The position numbers and the translations under genes are program-made. Shown one piece after another: positions 9,799-20,883 of a DNA stretch of 64,000 nucleotides; the first letter of the stretch is position 1; every line of letters starts with the position of its first letter. Under the pieces are notes generated by a model. It made no database searches. It saw only the letters and a program-made list of their open reading frames with translations, and was not told the DNA's origin. The stretch covers positions 25,404-89,403 of the forward strand of contig QBZY01000004.1 in the NCBI GenBank assembly GCA_003282155.1, written 5' to 3'. This DNA is from Pelagibacteraceae bacterium AG-337-I02. Lineage in GTDB: Bacteria; Pseudomonadota; Alphaproteobacteria; HIMB59; GCA-002718135.

Positions 9799-10284
9799 AT
9801 GCCTAGTTTTGATATTGTAAACAGATTAGATCATCAAGAAATTGATAACGCCCTAGGAAATGCGACAAGAGAAATTACCACTAGGTACGATTTTAAAGGA
9901 TCAGACACTTCAATTGAAAAAAAAGAAAATTCTATAGTTGTTATTACTGATGATGAAATGAAAGCTGGTCAAGTAAATGATATGCTCGTTACTCACTTTG
10001 TTAGACGAAAAGTTGATCCTTTATGTTTAAAAAAAAATGATATGGAAAAAGCTGGGGGAAATAAAATTCGTCAGACGTATGAATTAGTAGAAGGAATTGA
10101 GCAATCCCTGTGTAAAAAAATTACTTCTGATGTCAAAAGTTCTAAATTAAAAGTTCAAGTAAAGATCAATGGGAATGAACTTCGTGTTGAAGGAAAGAAA
10201 AAAGATGATTTACAAAGTGTAATGAAGCTTATTGAAGATGCTAAGATAGGTATACCAATCCAATTTGTAAATTTTAGAGATTAA
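9799..10284 (+). CDS. YajQ-family nucleotide-binding protein
   Basis: MPSFDIVNRLDHQEIDNALGNATREITTRYDFKG; C-terminal QSVMKLIEDAKIGIPIQFVNFRD. Confidence 0.95.
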   Translation: MPSFDIVNRLDHQEIDNALGNATREITTRYDFKGSDTSIEKKENSIVVITDDEMKAGQVNDMLVTHFVRRKVDPLCLKKNDMEKAGGNKIRQTYELVEGIEQSLCKKITSDVKSSKLKVQVKINGNELRVEGKKKDDLQSVMKLIEDAKIGIPIQFVNFRD

Positions 10285-10287
10285 AAA

Positions 10288-10896
10288 ATGATTACATGGG
10301 AATTAATAGCTGCTTTAGCAGTGTATAATTTCATTATGTACGTAACTCCAGGTCCAAATAATAGTATTTTAACTGCATCAGGTATAAAATTTGGATTTAT
10401 AAGATCTATACCTAATATTTTTGGCATTCCTTCAGGTCATGGTTTGCAATTAGCACTTGTATGTCTAGGTCTTGGATCTTTGTTTATTAGCTATCCTATA
10501 CTCTATGATATTTTAAGATATGTTGGAGCAGGCTACATTCTTTATTTAGCATATAAAATGTTTGGATCTTTAAATATTTCAAAGACTGAAGATAGATCAA
10601 GACCATTAAAATATCATGAAGCAATTTTGTTTCAATTTGTAAATCCAAAAGCTTGGGTAATCTGTTCAACTGCAGTAACATTATATTATCCAAAAGATGA
10701 AAATATAATAATTGGAACACTATTTATGGTTATTATGTCTACAATAGTAAATATTCCTTCCATTAGTATATGGGCATATGGAGGAAGTGTTATCAGGCAA
10801 TATCTTAATAATGAAAAATTAAAAAAAATTGTTGAATGGTTTTTAGCAATCCTTTTAATTATAACTGCAGGCTCGGTACTATTTTACAACGCTTAA
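10288..10896 (+). CDS. LysE/RhtB-family amino acid exporter
   Basis: YVTPGPNNSILTASGIKFGF, VGAGYILYLAYKMF, FVNPKAWV. Confidence 0.88.
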   Translation: MITWELIAALAVYNFIMYVTPGPNNSILTASGIKFGFIRSIPNIFGIPSGHGLQLALVCLGLGSLFISYPILYDILRYVGAGYILYLAYKMFGSLNISKTEDRSRPLKYHEAILFQFVNPKAWVICSTAVTLYYPKDENIIIGTLFMVIMSTIVNIPSISIWAYGGSVIRQYLNNEKLKKIVEWFLAILLIITAGSVLFYNA

Positions 10897-11516
10897 GGTT
10901 TAGGTATTTCATAAAACTCACCTACAGAATTATATCCTTTAATAACTGCAGGTCTTATTGATATTTGTTTATACCATCTCAATACGTTTGGATAATTATG
11001 TAAATTTATTTGATGTCTTTCAAAACGAGCTGTCCAAGGCCAAATAGAAATATCAGCTATTGAATAGGTATCCGAAAAATATTCTTGCTTAGAAAGTCTT
11101 TTATCCAAAATTGAATATATATGTTGTGCATAACCTTTAGTTTTATCTTCTGCAAATTTACTTTTACCACGATGATAAAATAAATACTGATGTGCCTGAC
11201 CTAACATTGGCCCAACGTAAGCCATTTGAAAAAAAACCCATTGTATTATTTCCCAATAGTTATCTTTATTTAAAAATTTATCATATTTTTTCGCCAAATA
11301 AATAAGGATAGCTCCGGATTCGAATACTATTTGATTGTTATCATTATCTATAATTACAGGAATTTTATTTGTGGGAGATATTTTAGAAAACTCTTCACTA
11401 AACTGCTCCTTTTTATCTAAATTTATTAAAATAGGATTAAAATCCACACTTAATTCTTCAAGCATTATGCTAATTTTTCGACCATTAGGAGTAGGTGATG
11501 AATACAAATCAATCAT
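10893..11516 (-). CDS. Glutathione S-transferase family protein
   Basis: N-terminal thioredoxin-like fold IDLYSSPTPNGRKISIMLEELSVDFNPI, NKIPVIID, FESGAILIYLAKKY. Confidence 0.9.
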   Translation of the reverse strand: MIDLYSSPTPNGRKISIMLEELSVDFNPILINLDKKEQFSEEFSKISPTNKIPVIIDNDNNQIVFESGAILIYLAKKYDKFLNKDNYWEIIQWVFFQMAYVGPMLGQAHQYLFYHRGKSKFAEDKTKGYAQHIYSILDKRLSKQEYFSDTYSIADISIWPWTARFERHQINLHNYPNVLRWYKQISIRPAVIKGYNSVGEFYEIPKP

Positions 11517-11556
11517 TTATTTTAGAATTTAATTAATAGAGAACTATATTCATAAT

Positions 11557-11790
11557 ATGCAGGAGAATATAGACAATATTATTAAATTAGCCTGGTGTGA
11601 TAAAACCTCTTTTGAAAAAATAAAAAGAATTCACGGTGTAACCGAATCTGAGGTTATAAAAATAATGAGAATAAATCTGAAACCTAGATCATATAAGTTA
11701 TGGAGAACTAGAGTAACAGGGAGAACAAGAAAGCATGAAAAGAAAAGAAATCTATCTGAAAAGTCATATAAATATGAGCACTATCTTTAA
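11557..11790 (+). CDS. DUF2805/TIGR03643-type small protein
   Basis: IIKLAWCDKTSFEKIKRIHGVTESEVIKIMR...SYKLWRTRVTGR. Confidence 0.75.
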   Translation: MQENIDNIIKLAWCDKTSFEKIKRIHGVTESEVIKIMRINLKPRSYKLWRTRVTGRTRKHEKKRNLSEKSYKYEHYL

Positions 11791-12328
11791 AATTTTAATT
11801 GTCAGTATAAGTCTTCTGTTTGCTAGTAAGATAGCATTAGCAGATCAAAATGATCCACGATTAAATAATTTGTTTAAAAAATTAAATCAAACTGAAAATC
11901 AAGATGAGATAAGAGATTTGATATCTGACATTTGGAATATCTGGTATGAAGTTGATGATCCAAAAGTAATTGAATATTTTGAGAAGGGTATTCAAGCTAT
12001 GAATTTAAGAAATTATCCACTAGCAATTAGATTTTTTAATAATTTAATTGAAGAAGATCCTAATTTTGCGGAAGGTTGGAATAAAAGAGCTACAGTTCAC
12101 TTTATGATGGGTAATTTTGATCAATCTATGCAAGACATCATTAAAACTCTTGAATTAGAACCAAGACATTTTGGTGCTCTAGATGGAATGGGTTTAATTT
12201 TTATTCATCAAGGTCAGTTTCAACAGGCAATTGATGTATATGATAAAATGTTAGAGATTTTTCCTTTTAGTGTAAAAACTATGGATAAAAAAGAGAGAAT
12301 ACAGTCTTTTATTTCTCAATCTACGTAA
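11774..12328 (+). CDS. Exported TPR-repeat protein
   Basis: Signal peptide from ATG 11774 (MSTIFKILIVSISLLFASKIALA); TPR units (AEGWNKRATVHFMMGNFDQSMQDIIKTLELEPRHFGALDGMGLIFIHQGQFQQAIDVYDKML). Confidence 0.8.
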   Translation: MSTIFKILIVSISLLFASKIALADQNDPRLNNLFKKLNQTENQDEIRDLISDIWNIWYEVDDPKVIEYFEKGIQAMNLRNYPLAIRFFNNLIEEDPNFAEGWNKRATVHFMMGNFDQSMQDIIKTLELEPRHFGALDGMGLIFIHQGQFQQAIDVYDKMLEIFPFSVKTMDKKERIQSFISQST

Positions 12329-13268
12329 TATCAAAAAAAACTAACAATAAAGACAGTATAAAAAAACTAACAAAAGTACTTAATACTACATTTGAAGAAA
12401 CTACGGCTTTTAGTGAATTATATCTGTATGCAAAATAATATGACTGAGACCCACTTGGTAAAGCTGCAGCCATAGTAACAATAATTACCAAGAGATTATC
12501 AAGTTCTAGTATAAAATTTGCTAAATAAAATGCGATTATAGGGTGAATAAAATTTTTTAAGATAGTTAATACAATTGCACCATAAATATTTTCTCTAATT
12601 TTAAAATTTCCTAATGCAAGACCTAAAGAAATGAGAACCATTGGAAGAGCAAGGTTTACAAAAATATCTAAAGGCTCTTTCATAATAGATGGAACATTAA
12701 GATTAGAGTAATTAAGAATGATTCCAATTATCATTCCAAAAAGTACAATATTTTTAATTATACCTAATAATATTTGATAAAAAATTTCGACAATGCTTTT
12801 TTGTCTATTTCTATAAACTTCTATTATAATAACAGTATAGCTAAAATGAACAATACCATGAAAAAAAACTAATATCATATAAGGAATTGTATTTATTGGA
12901 CCCAAAACTGCATACATAAGAGGTATTCCCATTGCTACTGTGTTACCAAAACAAGCAGCTAATCCAAAAAGTGCAGAGTCATCTGTTTTATAATTTAAAA
13001 ATTGTTTGCTAATTAAAAATCCAGTCATGGATATAAAAATTCCTGAAGCAAAAAATGAGATGATCAGGCCAATAGAATTAATTTGAGGAAATGAGACTTG
13101 CCAAAAATATATAATTAAAGCTAAAGGTAAAAGAATGTTAAACCCTGTAAAATCAAAATAATCAATATATTTTTTTGGAAGTATTTGTAATTTATTTACA
13201 AAAAATCCAAAAAGGATATATCCAAACACACTGCTAACTATACTTAATAAGTCAATCATTGAAATCAA
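12321..13268 (-). CDS. Auxin-efflux-carrier (AEC) family permease
   Basis: Ten-TM-like hydrophobic profile; FGLAACFGNTVAMGIPLMYAVLG and LPMVLISLGLALGNF are AEC hallmarks. Confidence 0.85.
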   Translation of the reverse strand: MISMIDLLSIVSSVFGYILFGFFVNKLQILPKKYIDYFDFTGFNILLPLALIIYFWQVSFPQINSIGLIISFFASGIFISMTGFLISKQFLNYKTDDSALFGLAACFGNTVAMGIPLMYAVLGPINTIPYMILVFFHGIVHFSYTVIIIEVYRNRQKSIVEIFYQILLGIIKNIVLFGMIIGIILNYSNLNVPSIMKEPLDIFVNLALPMVLISLGLALGNFKIRENIYGAIVLTILKNFIHPIIAFYLANFILELDNLLVIIVTMAAALPSGSQSYYFAYRYNSLKAVVSSNVVLSTFVSFFILSLLLVFFDIT

Positions 13269-14130
13269 AAAAATTATTTAAAAATTGAATGACGCTTTCT
13301 TCAATTATATTATTTTCATTTGAATTTGAATTTTGAAAAAATTTTGAATTTTTATCAAAACTTATATTAGGATTATTTAAGTTTCCTTTTATCAAAGTAG
13401 TTAAATATATTTCATTATTTTGAGATAAGTTTAGAATAATATCCATAAAATTATTACTGTAATTGTATTCTCCTTTTATAAGAATTCTGTTGTTTTTATT
13501 ACTAATTTCAATTTTGCTAGTTTCTAAAATATTTTTATTTTTATTTATTTCGCCTTTAAAATTAGAACTTTCATTACCAAAAGCATTTATTAATTCAGAA
13601 AATGCAAATTTTTGTTTTTTTTGATTTTCTAATTTTTCAAAGAATAATTTTAAAAATGAAATAAGAAATTTTTCTTCATTAGTTGTTTCTAAAGTAATTT
13701 TTCCATTAATTTTATAAATTGAGTCAAAAAAATTTTCTAAATTATCACTATATTTAAGATAATTTTCAAAATAATTTACTTTTCCATTAATATTTACTTT
13801 ACTAAATTTAATATTATTAATATTTAAATTATCAATTAAAATATTTAAATTGCCTAAAACTTGAAATACGGGCTGAGAAATATCAATTTTTATATCATCA
13901 AAGTATAAATTATTTTTGTAATCTTTAATTTCTAAGTTTGTGTTAAGCTTTACAATTGGAAAAATATTTATTTTAGTTTTATTTTTTACATTAATTTTAA
14001 TTTCAAATTTCTTCTCGATATCACTAATTATTTTTTCTTTTTCAAAATTATTTAGAAAAATATAAATAAAGATAGATAAAATTATTAATATAATTACTAC
14101 TATAGAAAAAAATAATCTAATTTTTTTCAT
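13252..14130 (-). CDS. AsmA-like membrane-anchored protein (divergent)
   Basis: Single N-terminal TM, then Lys/Asn-rich beta-type sequence with repeated NINNIKFSKVNINGKVNY-like strands; family call is tentative. Confidence 0.5.
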   Translation of the reverse strand: MKKIRLFFSIVVIILIILSIFIYIFLNNFEKEKIISDIEKKFEIKINVKNKTKINIFPIVKLNTNLEIKDYKNNLYFDDIKIDISQPVFQVLGNLNILIDNLNINNIKFSKVNINGKVNYFENYLKYSDNLENFFDSIYKINGKITLETTNEEKFLISFLKLFFEKLENQKKQKFAFSELINAFGNESSNFKGEINKNKNILETSKIEISNKNNRILIKGEYNYSNNFMDIILNLSQNNEIYLTTLIKGNLNNPNISFDKNSKFFQNSNSNENNIIEESVIQFLNNFFDFND

Positions 14131-14146
14131 ATATTATCTTAAAAAA

Positions 14147-16594
14147 CTATATTTTTGTAAAATTATTTTCAGGATCATGCAATGGATTAAATAGAACAGA
14201 CATAACATATTTATTTTTAGCAACCTCAACTTCAAAATTACTTCCATTTAGTTTGTTTAAATCTATTTTTGAATCTATATATCCAAAAACAATATTTTTA
14301 TTATAACAAAATGAATAATTGCTAGATGTTGTTTCTCCCACAATTTTATTTTTATAATAAATAGGTTCATCATGTATTAAGAGTGGATTTCCTGGAGAAG
14401 ATTTTTCTAAAACAAAATTTGTTAGTTGTTTCTTTTTAATTCTATTTTTTATTTTTAAAGCTTCTTTACCTATAAAATCTGTTTTTTTATTTAATTTAAT
14501 AGTTAATTCTAATCCAGCTTCAAATGGGTTTTCAGCTGGAGAAATATCATGACCCCAATGTAAATATCCCTTTTCCATTCTCATTATATCTAGTGCATGG
14601 GCGCCAGCATGAGAAAGGTTATAGTTTTCTCCAACTTTAACTAACTTTAAATAAATTTCTCTAGATATATTTATAGGAACATAAATTTCCCAACCAAGTT
14701 CACCAATATAAGATAATCTTTGGAAAATTAATTTATCATTATTCATTGAAATTTCTTTAGAAGTTCCAAATTTAAAATTATCTTTTGAAAAATGTTCTCC
14801 AAATATTTCTGTTAGAATTTCTCTACTTTTAGGACCAAAAATACCAAAGCAAGCTAAACTTTCAGTAATATCAATTAAAGTTGTGTCTTTACTTAAATTT
14901 TCTGAAATATGTTTTTTATCATGTTCTCTCACAGACGAACCCGTCACAATACGAAAAGAGTCTTTATCAACACAAGTAACTGTTGAATCAGCAACAATCC
15001 CACCATTTGAATTAAGCATTTGAGTATAAGTTATATCACCGGGATTATTTTTAATATTATTACAGCATATTCGTTGAAGATCGTTAAATGCAGTATCTCC
15101 CTTAATTTCAAATTTTGCAAAGGCACTTAAGTCAAATAAACCAACATTTTTTCTTGTGTTTGTTGTTTCATATTTTGCTGCATCATACCAATTTTGATAG
15201 CCATAACTGTAATCATATTCTGGTTTCTTACCATTTAGAGCATACCACATTGGTCTTTCGAAACCCGCTACTTGACCAAAACATGCTCCTTTTTTTTTCA
15301 AATCATTGTGAAAAGGAAGCAGTTTAATATTTCTTGAAGATTTATGTTGTTTGTAAGGCCAGTGCATTGCATATAAATCCCCTAATGATTCAGTAACTCT
15401 TTCAGTTATAAATTTTGTCTCAGAGTGAAATTTTTCAAATCTTGAAATATCTAAGGAGTAAAGATCATCATTAACCTCACCATTCATCATCCATTCTGCG
15501 GTTACTTTACCAGCACCACCAGCGCTCTGAATACCAATACTATTAAAACCACAACAAACATAAAAGTTCTTTACTTCTGGTGTTTCACCTAAAAGATAAT
15601 TTGTATCAGGAGTAAAAGCTTCAGGACCATTAAAGAATTTTCTTATACCTACATTTTCAAGGGCTGGTATTCTTTTCATAGCATTTTTTAAATATGGTTC
15701 AAAATGATCAAAATCTTCAGGTAGTTCTCCAAAAGAAAAATCATTAGGGACTTTATATGTATCTGTAAATGCAGGTTTAGCTTTAGGTTCAAAAATTCCT
15801 ACTAAAATTTTTCCTGCATCTTCTTTTAGATATAAGCAATTGTTGTAATCTCTTAAAACTGGAAGTGATTTAGAAATTTCTCTTAATGGCTCACTTAATA
15901 TATAGAAGTGTTCATTTGGATATAGCGGTATACTAACGTTAATATCATTTGCTATCTGCCTTGACCACATTCCAGATGCCAAAACGATATACTCACATTT
16001 AATTTTTCCATATTTTGTGTCTACACTTTCTATTGATCCATTTTTAGTATGGATTTTATTTACTGAGCAATGTTCAAAAATTTTTGCACCATGCATTTTT
16101 GCCGATTTTGCAAGAACATTCGTTATACCAACAGGATCTGCTTGACCATCTTTTGGAATAAATATTCCACCAACAACATCATCAGTATTTATAAGAGAAT
16201 AAATATCCTTAATCTGATTTTTTTCTAATTCATTAACTTCTATTTTAAATCTTTGAGCAAAAGTAGCTTGCCTTTTTAATTCTTCTAATCGATCATTAGT
16301 TGTTGCAATAGTTAAAGAGCCGTTTTGCTTTAACCCTGTTGCTAATCCTGTTTCTTTTTCTAGGTTTTTATATAAATTTAACGAATAATTTCTAAGCTTT
16401 GTAATAGTCGCTGATGCACCGATCTGACCAATAAGTCCAGCTGCATGCCAAGTAGTTCCAGAAGTTAATTGATCTCTTTCTAGCAAGATCACATCTTTCC
16501 ATCCAAATTTTGCTAAATGATAAGCTACAGAACATCCAGCTATACCACCACCTATTACAACTACTTTAGCAGAAGTGGGAATTTTATTACTCAT
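14147..16594 (-). CDS. FAD-dependent dimethylglycine/sarcosine dehydrogenase-type protein with C-terminal GcvT domain
   Basis: VVVIGGGIAGCSVAYHLAKFG, LTSGTTWHAAGLIGQ (His for covalent FAD), GcvT-like C-terminus (SYIGELGWEIYVP, ALDIMRMEKGYLHWGHDISPAENPFEAGL). Confidence 0.88.
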   Translation of the reverse strand: MSNKIPTSAKVVVIGGGIAGCSVAYHLAKFGWKDVILLERDQLTSGTTWHAAGLIGQIGASATITKLRNYSLNLYKNLEKETGLATGLKQNGSLTIATTNDRLEELKRQATFAQRFKIEVNELEKNQIKDIYSLINTDDVVGGIFIPKDGQADPVGITNVLAKSAKMHGAKIFEHCSVNKIHTKNGSIESVDTKYGKIKCEYIVLASGMWSRQIANDINVSIPLYPNEHFYILSEPLREISKSLPVLRDYNNCLYLKEDAGKILVGIFEPKAKPAFTDTYKVPNDFSFGELPEDFDHFEPYLKNAMKRIPALENVGIRKFFNGPEAFTPDTNYLLGETPEVKNFYVCCGFNSIGIQSAGGAGKVTAEWMMNGEVNDDLYSLDISRFEKFHSETKFITERVTESLGDLYAMHWPYKQHKSSRNIKLLPFHNDLKKKGACFGQVAGFERPMWYALNGKKPEYDYSYGYQNWYDAAKYETTNTRKNVGLFDLSAFAKFEIKGDTAFNDLQRICCNNIKNNPGDITYTQMLNSNGGIVADSTVTCVDKDSFRIVTGSSVREHDKKHISENLSKDTTLIDITESLACFGIFGPKSREILTEIFGEHFSKDNFKFGTSKEISMNNDKLIFQRLSYIGELGWEIYVPINISREIYLKLVKVGENYNLSHAGAHALDIMRMEKGYLHWGHDISPAENPFEAGLELTIKLNKKTDFIGKEALKIKNRIKKKQLTNFVLEKSSPGNPLLIHDEPIYYKNKIVGETTSSNYSFCYNKNIVFGYIDSKIDLNKLNGSNFEVEVAKNKYVMSVLFNPLHDPENNFTKI

Positions 16595-16602
16595 TTGTAA
16601 TA

Positions 16603-17607
16603 TTATAGATAAAGATTTTCAGTATGAGTTTCAAAATAAAAATCTAGATCTTCAATATTTATTTCATCTATTTTTGATGGCTCCCAAATAGGATTATGAT
16701 CTTTTGAAATTAGTACAGAATTTACACCATTATCAAAGTCACTACGGTATACTATTTTTTGACTTAATTGAAATTCAGTTTCTAAACATTCTTTTAACGA
16801 TTTACCTTTTGCATCATCTATAAGTTTAGTGCTTATCGCAAGACTCATTGGACATTTAACTAAAAGAATATCTAAAATTTTTTTTGAAAACTCTGAGTTA
16901 TGATTTTTTAAATTTGATATAATTGTTTTAATATTTCCATTGAATAGTTCATTTATTAAACTCATATTTTTAATTAGATATGTATCATTCTCAACTTCAA
17001 AATTATCGTGTGAAATTTCTCCTCTTGTAATGAATTTTTCTTTAACATCTTCTATTTTATTACTTCTAAAGTAGTGAGTTGCTAATCCAAAAAAAATTAA
17101 TTCATTTAAGCCTAAAACCTCTCCCGTTAAACCAATATACTTACCAATGTTACCTGGAAGATTTGATAAAAAATAACTTCCACCAACATCTGGAAAAAAA
17201 CCAATGGCAGATTCTGGCATTGCAAATTTTGAATTGTCTGTTGCCAATCTGTGATCACCATAGATTGATAAACCAACCCCACCCCCCATTACCACACCAT
17301 TCCAAATTGAAAGAAATTCTTTACTAAATTGGCTTATTAAATAATTAAGTTTATATTCAATTTTAAAAAAATCTTTTTTTAAAGAGTTTTCTTTTCCAGC
17401 AAGAACAAGAGATTTTACATCACCTCCTGAACAAAAATGTTTACCTTCTCCAACTAGCAATACTCTTGAGATGTTTTTTTTTTCTTCCCATTCTAATAAT
17501 TTGTCATAGAATTTTTTTGCCATTTCTAAATTTAGTGCATTTAAAGCTTTAGGACGATTTAGATTAATGATTCCAGTTTGGTAAGTTTCTGAAAATTCAA
17601 TATCCAT
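16603..17607 (-). CDS. 3-hydroxyisobutyryl-CoA hydrolase / enoyl-CoA hydratase family protein
   Basis: GIINLNRPKALNALNLEM, GEGKHFCSGGDVKSL, GVVMGGGVGLSIYGDHRLATDNSKFAMPESAIGFFPDVGGSYFLS. Confidence 0.88.
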   Translation of the reverse strand: MDIEFSETYQTGIINLNRPKALNALNLEMAKKFYDKLLEWEEKKNISRVLLVGEGKHFCSGGDVKSLVLAGKENSLKKDFFKIEYKLNYLISQFSKEFLSIWNGVVMGGGVGLSIYGDHRLATDNSKFAMPESAIGFFPDVGGSYFLSNLPGNIGKYIGLTGEVLGLNELIFFGLATHYFRSNKIEDVKEKFITRGEISHDNFEVENDTYLIKNMSLINELFNGNIKTIISNLKNHNSEFSKKILDILLVKCPMSLAISTKLIDDAKGKSLKECLETEFQLSQKIVYRSDFDNGVNSVLISKDHNPIWEPSKIDEINIEDLDFYFETHTENLYL

Positions 17608-19661
17608 TAATTTTTTTTAAACTGCAAAACTTTATTAGAAAGACCTACTTCTTTTGCCTTTAATCTATTGATTTCATCTCGTAATCTTGCTGCATCTTCA
17701 AATTCAAGTTTCGAAGCAAATTCATTCATTTTTTTCTCTAAATTTTTAATATGTTTATTAAGATCCTTACCAACTAATTCTTTAGCATTATCAATTTCAA
17801 CTGTAACATGATCTTGTTCAGCAGTGTTCTCAATTATTTCTTGAATATTCTTTTTTATACTAACAGGTGTTATCTTATTAATTTCATTATATTCAAGTTG
17901 TTTAGACCTTCTTCTATCTGTTTCTTCCATTGCTTCTTTCATACTAGTAGTTATGTTATCAGCATACATTAACACCTTACTTTCAACATTTCTGGCAGCT
18001 CTTCCTATAGTCTGTATCAAGCTAGTTCTGGAACGAAGGTAGCCTTCTTTATCAGCATCTAAAATTGCCATTAATGCACATTCAGGAATGTCTAAACCTT
18101 CTCTAAGAAGATTAATCCCAACCAGTACATTAAAAACACCAAGCCTTAAGTCTCTGATTATTTCTATTCTTTCTAATGTATCTATGTCTGAATGAAGATA
18201 TCGTACTTTTAATCCTTCTTCATTGATATATTCTGTCAGATCCTCAGCCATTTTTTTAGTTAGTGTAGTTATGAGAACTCGATGACCTTTATCAATCGTT
18301 TTTTTACATTCATCAATTAAATTATCTATTTGATGTTTAGTAGGCCTTATTTCAATTGGTGGATCAATCAAACCTGTAGGTCTAATTACTTGCTCAACAA
18401 AGGTTCCACCTGTCTTTTCAAGCTCATAATCTCCTGGGGTCGCGCTTACAAATATTGTTTGAGGTCGCATTGCATCCCATTCCTCTCTTTTTAGAGGCCT
18501 ATTATCAACACAACTTGGAAGTCTAAAACCATATTGAGCCAAAGTTGATTTTCTTGAAAAATCTCCTTTATACATTCCAGCTATTTGACCACATGTCTGA
18601 TGACTTTCATCAATAAACAATAGTGAATCTTCTGGTATGTATTCATAAAGTGTTGGTGGGGGTTCACCAGGACTTCTTCCTGATAAATATCTAGAATAAT
18701 TTTCAATACCATTACAACTACCAGTAGTTTCCATCATTTCTAAGTCAAATGTCGTTCTTTCATCCAATCTTTGTCTTTCTAAATATTTTTTTTCTTTCTC
18801 AAAAATTTCTAATTGTTTTTTTAAATCTGTTTTAATCATTGAAATTGCTTTTTTTATTGTTGGTTTTGGAGTTACATAGTGGGAGTTTGCAAATATTCGT
18901 ATTTGTTCAAGCTCACCAAGTTTTTCTCCTGTAAGTGGATCTACTTGAGATATACTTTCTATATCATCACCAAACATAGATATTTTCCATGAAATATCTT
19001 CATAATGAGAAGGGAAAATTTCTAAAATATCTCCTTTAGCTCTAAAACTGCCTCTTTTAAAATCCATATCGCGGCGTTTGTATAAAAGTTCTACCAACTT
19101 TCTAATAATAATATCTCGACTTACTGATTGATTCTTTTCTAAGGTAAATGACATTGAAGAATAAGCATCAACTGAACCAATACCATAAATACAAGACACT
19201 GAAGCAACTATAATTGTATCTCTTCTTTCCACTAGAGATCTTGTAGCTGAATGTCTTAAACGATCAATTTGTTCATTTATTGATGACTCTTTTTCAATAT
19301 ATGTATCAGATCTTGGAACATATGCTTCAGGTGTATAATAATCGTAATAACTAACAAAGTATTCGACGGCATTATTTGGAAATAAATTTTTCATCTCCCC
19401 ATAAAGCTGTGCTGCTAATGTTTTATTTGGGGCCATAATTAAAGTTGGTTTTTGAACTTTTTCAATTACTTTAGCCATAGTAAAAGTTTTACCTGATCCA
19501 GTGACACCTAAGAGAACTTGTTCTTGCTCTCCTTCATGTAGACTTTTAACAATAGTTTTAATAGCATCAGGCTGGTCACCACTTGGGTTAAAATCACTTA
19601 CAATTTTAAAAGGTGTTTCGATTCCCGAAGAGAGATGATGTTTTTTTTCTACTTTATTCAT
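17607..19661 (-). CDS. uvrB: Excinuclease ABC subunit B
   Basis: LLGVTGSGKTFTMA, YYDYYTPEAYVPRSDTYIEKE, FVSATPGDYE, LREGLDIPE, UVR motif near C-terminus. Confidence 0.98.
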   Translation of the reverse strand: MNKVEKKHHLSSGIETPFKIVSDFNPSGDQPDAIKTIVKSLHEGEQEQVLLGVTGSGKTFTMAKVIEKVQKPTLIMAPNKTLAAQLYGEMKNLFPNNAVEYFVSYYDYYTPEAYVPRSDTYIEKESSINEQIDRLRHSATRSLVERRDTIIVASVSCIYGIGSVDAYSSMSFTLEKNQSVSRDIIIRKLVELLYKRRDMDFKRGSFRAKGDILEIFPSHYEDISWKISMFGDDIESISQVDPLTGEKLGELEQIRIFANSHYVTPKPTIKKAISMIKTDLKKQLEIFEKEKKYLERQRLDERTTFDLEMMETTGSCNGIENYSRYLSGRSPGEPPPTLYEYIPEDSLLFIDESHQTCGQIAGMYKGDFSRKSTLAQYGFRLPSCVDNRPLKREEWDAMRPQTIFVSATPGDYELEKTGGTFVEQVIRPTGLIDPPIEIRPTKHQIDNLIDECKKTIDKGHRVLITTLTKKMAEDLTEYINEEGLKVRYLHSDIDTLERIEIIRDLRLGVFNVLVGINLLREGLDIPECALMAILDADKEGYLRSRTSLIQTIGRAARNVESKVLMYADNITTSMKEAMEETDRRRSKQLEYNEINKITPVSIKKNIQEIIENTAEQDHVTVEIDNAKELVGKDLNKHIKNLEKKMNEFASKLEFEDAARLRDEINRLKAKEVGLSNKVLQFKKN

Positions 19662-20883
19662 TAATATTAATATAATTATTTAAATAATTGTACTTTTCTA
19701 AAAAACTACCATCAGCTGCTATTGTTCCATTTAATATTCTTCCATCATCTTCTTCTAACAAATAAGGAAGAACTTCATTTATTATTCCTTTACTAAATTC
19801 AGTGCTTGAATCGCGGGGTAATTCAGATGGTAAATTATCAACCGCCATTATAGCAATACCATCATTATTTTGTTCTATTTCTTTTAAATTTTTTCTATCG
19901 ATCCAATAATTTGGATTATCAATTGTTGTTGATCTAATTGTTGTTGGTACAGAACCATCAATATCACACGTAATATCTCCAACAATATTTAAATTTATTA
20001 AATCTTTTATATCTTCATTCTCAAATATTTTTGGAGAAGATGGATCCCAATAATGTGCACTTATAAATATATTAGTTTCTTTTAAATATTGTAATGCAGA
20101 GCTCGAATACTCTCTTGGATTTTTAATAAAATGCTCAAGGTTAAAATCATTGGAAGAATTATTAGTGATGTAATCTTTAGTTTCTAAATTACAAAAAATA
20201 GGTTCATTAAAATTTTTATCTAAAAAATCTTTTTTTGACACTTCTTTAATATTTGTTTTAGTTAAAAGTTCAATGACTCCTTTTGAAACTCTTCCATCAC
20301 CAGTAACTAGAATTTTAGTCTTAGGAAAGTATAAATTTTTTAAATTTAATACAAGTCTTTTGTAATCATTTATTTTATAAGCACTAGCAAGAGATTGTTT
20401 CCCAAGTATTTTAAGAAATAAATTTAACGTATTATAACAGCCAACAATACCTGCAAATCTTCCAAAACCTAAACATCTGTTACTATTTTTGTCTCTTATA
20501 TTTTCATAATCAATAAACTTCACTTTTTTATTTAAAATCGACAAAAGTAATTCTTTCTTATTTTTTTGAATTTTTTTTTGATCTTTATTAATTTTGAAGG
20601 TGTGAGAAAAAAAAAGATATATTTTATTATTAATTAAAAAAGTTGGATCAATTTCTTTAACCCCGAATATTATTGAGCATTTTTGTAAATCTTCACTAAT
20701 TTTAGCACCAGATAAGTCATATTCTTTATCTGAAAAACATCTATTATTTGACGGTTGAATGATGAAATTAATATTCGGATTATTTTCTTTTATATTTTTA
20801 ATATGTTCTGGAACTATAGGAGTTCTATTTTCATCATTTCTAGACTCTCTAACAATACCAATATAGATTAATTGATTATCCAT
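19654..20883 (-). CDS. Lysine-ketoglutarate reductase-like / saccharopine dehydrogenase (lysine-forming) family protein
   Basis: AlaDH/PNT-like N-terminus (IGIVRESRNDENRTPIVPEHI), CLGFGRFAGIVGCYN, ILVTGDGRVSKGVIELL, GDITCDIDGSVPTTIRSTTIDNP. Confidence 0.8.
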   Translation of the reverse strand: MDNQLIYIGIVRESRNDENRTPIVPEHIKNIKENNPNINFIIQPSNNRCFSDKEYDLSGAKISEDLQKCSIIFGVKEIDPTFLINNKIYLFFSHTFKINKDQKKIQKNKKELLLSILNKKVKFIDYENIRDKNSNRCLGFGRFAGIVGCYNTLNLFLKILGKQSLASAYKINDYKRLVLNLKNLYFPKTKILVTGDGRVSKGVIELLTKTNIKEVSKKDFLDKNFNEPIFCNLETKDYITNNSSNDFNLEHFIKNPREYSSSALQYLKETNIFISAHYWDPSSPKIFENEDIKDLINLNIVGDITCDIDGSVPTTIRSTTIDNPNYWIDRKNLKEIEQNNDGIAIMAVDNLPSELPRDSSTEFSKGIINEVLPYLLEEDDGRILNGTIAADGSFLEKYNYLNNYININE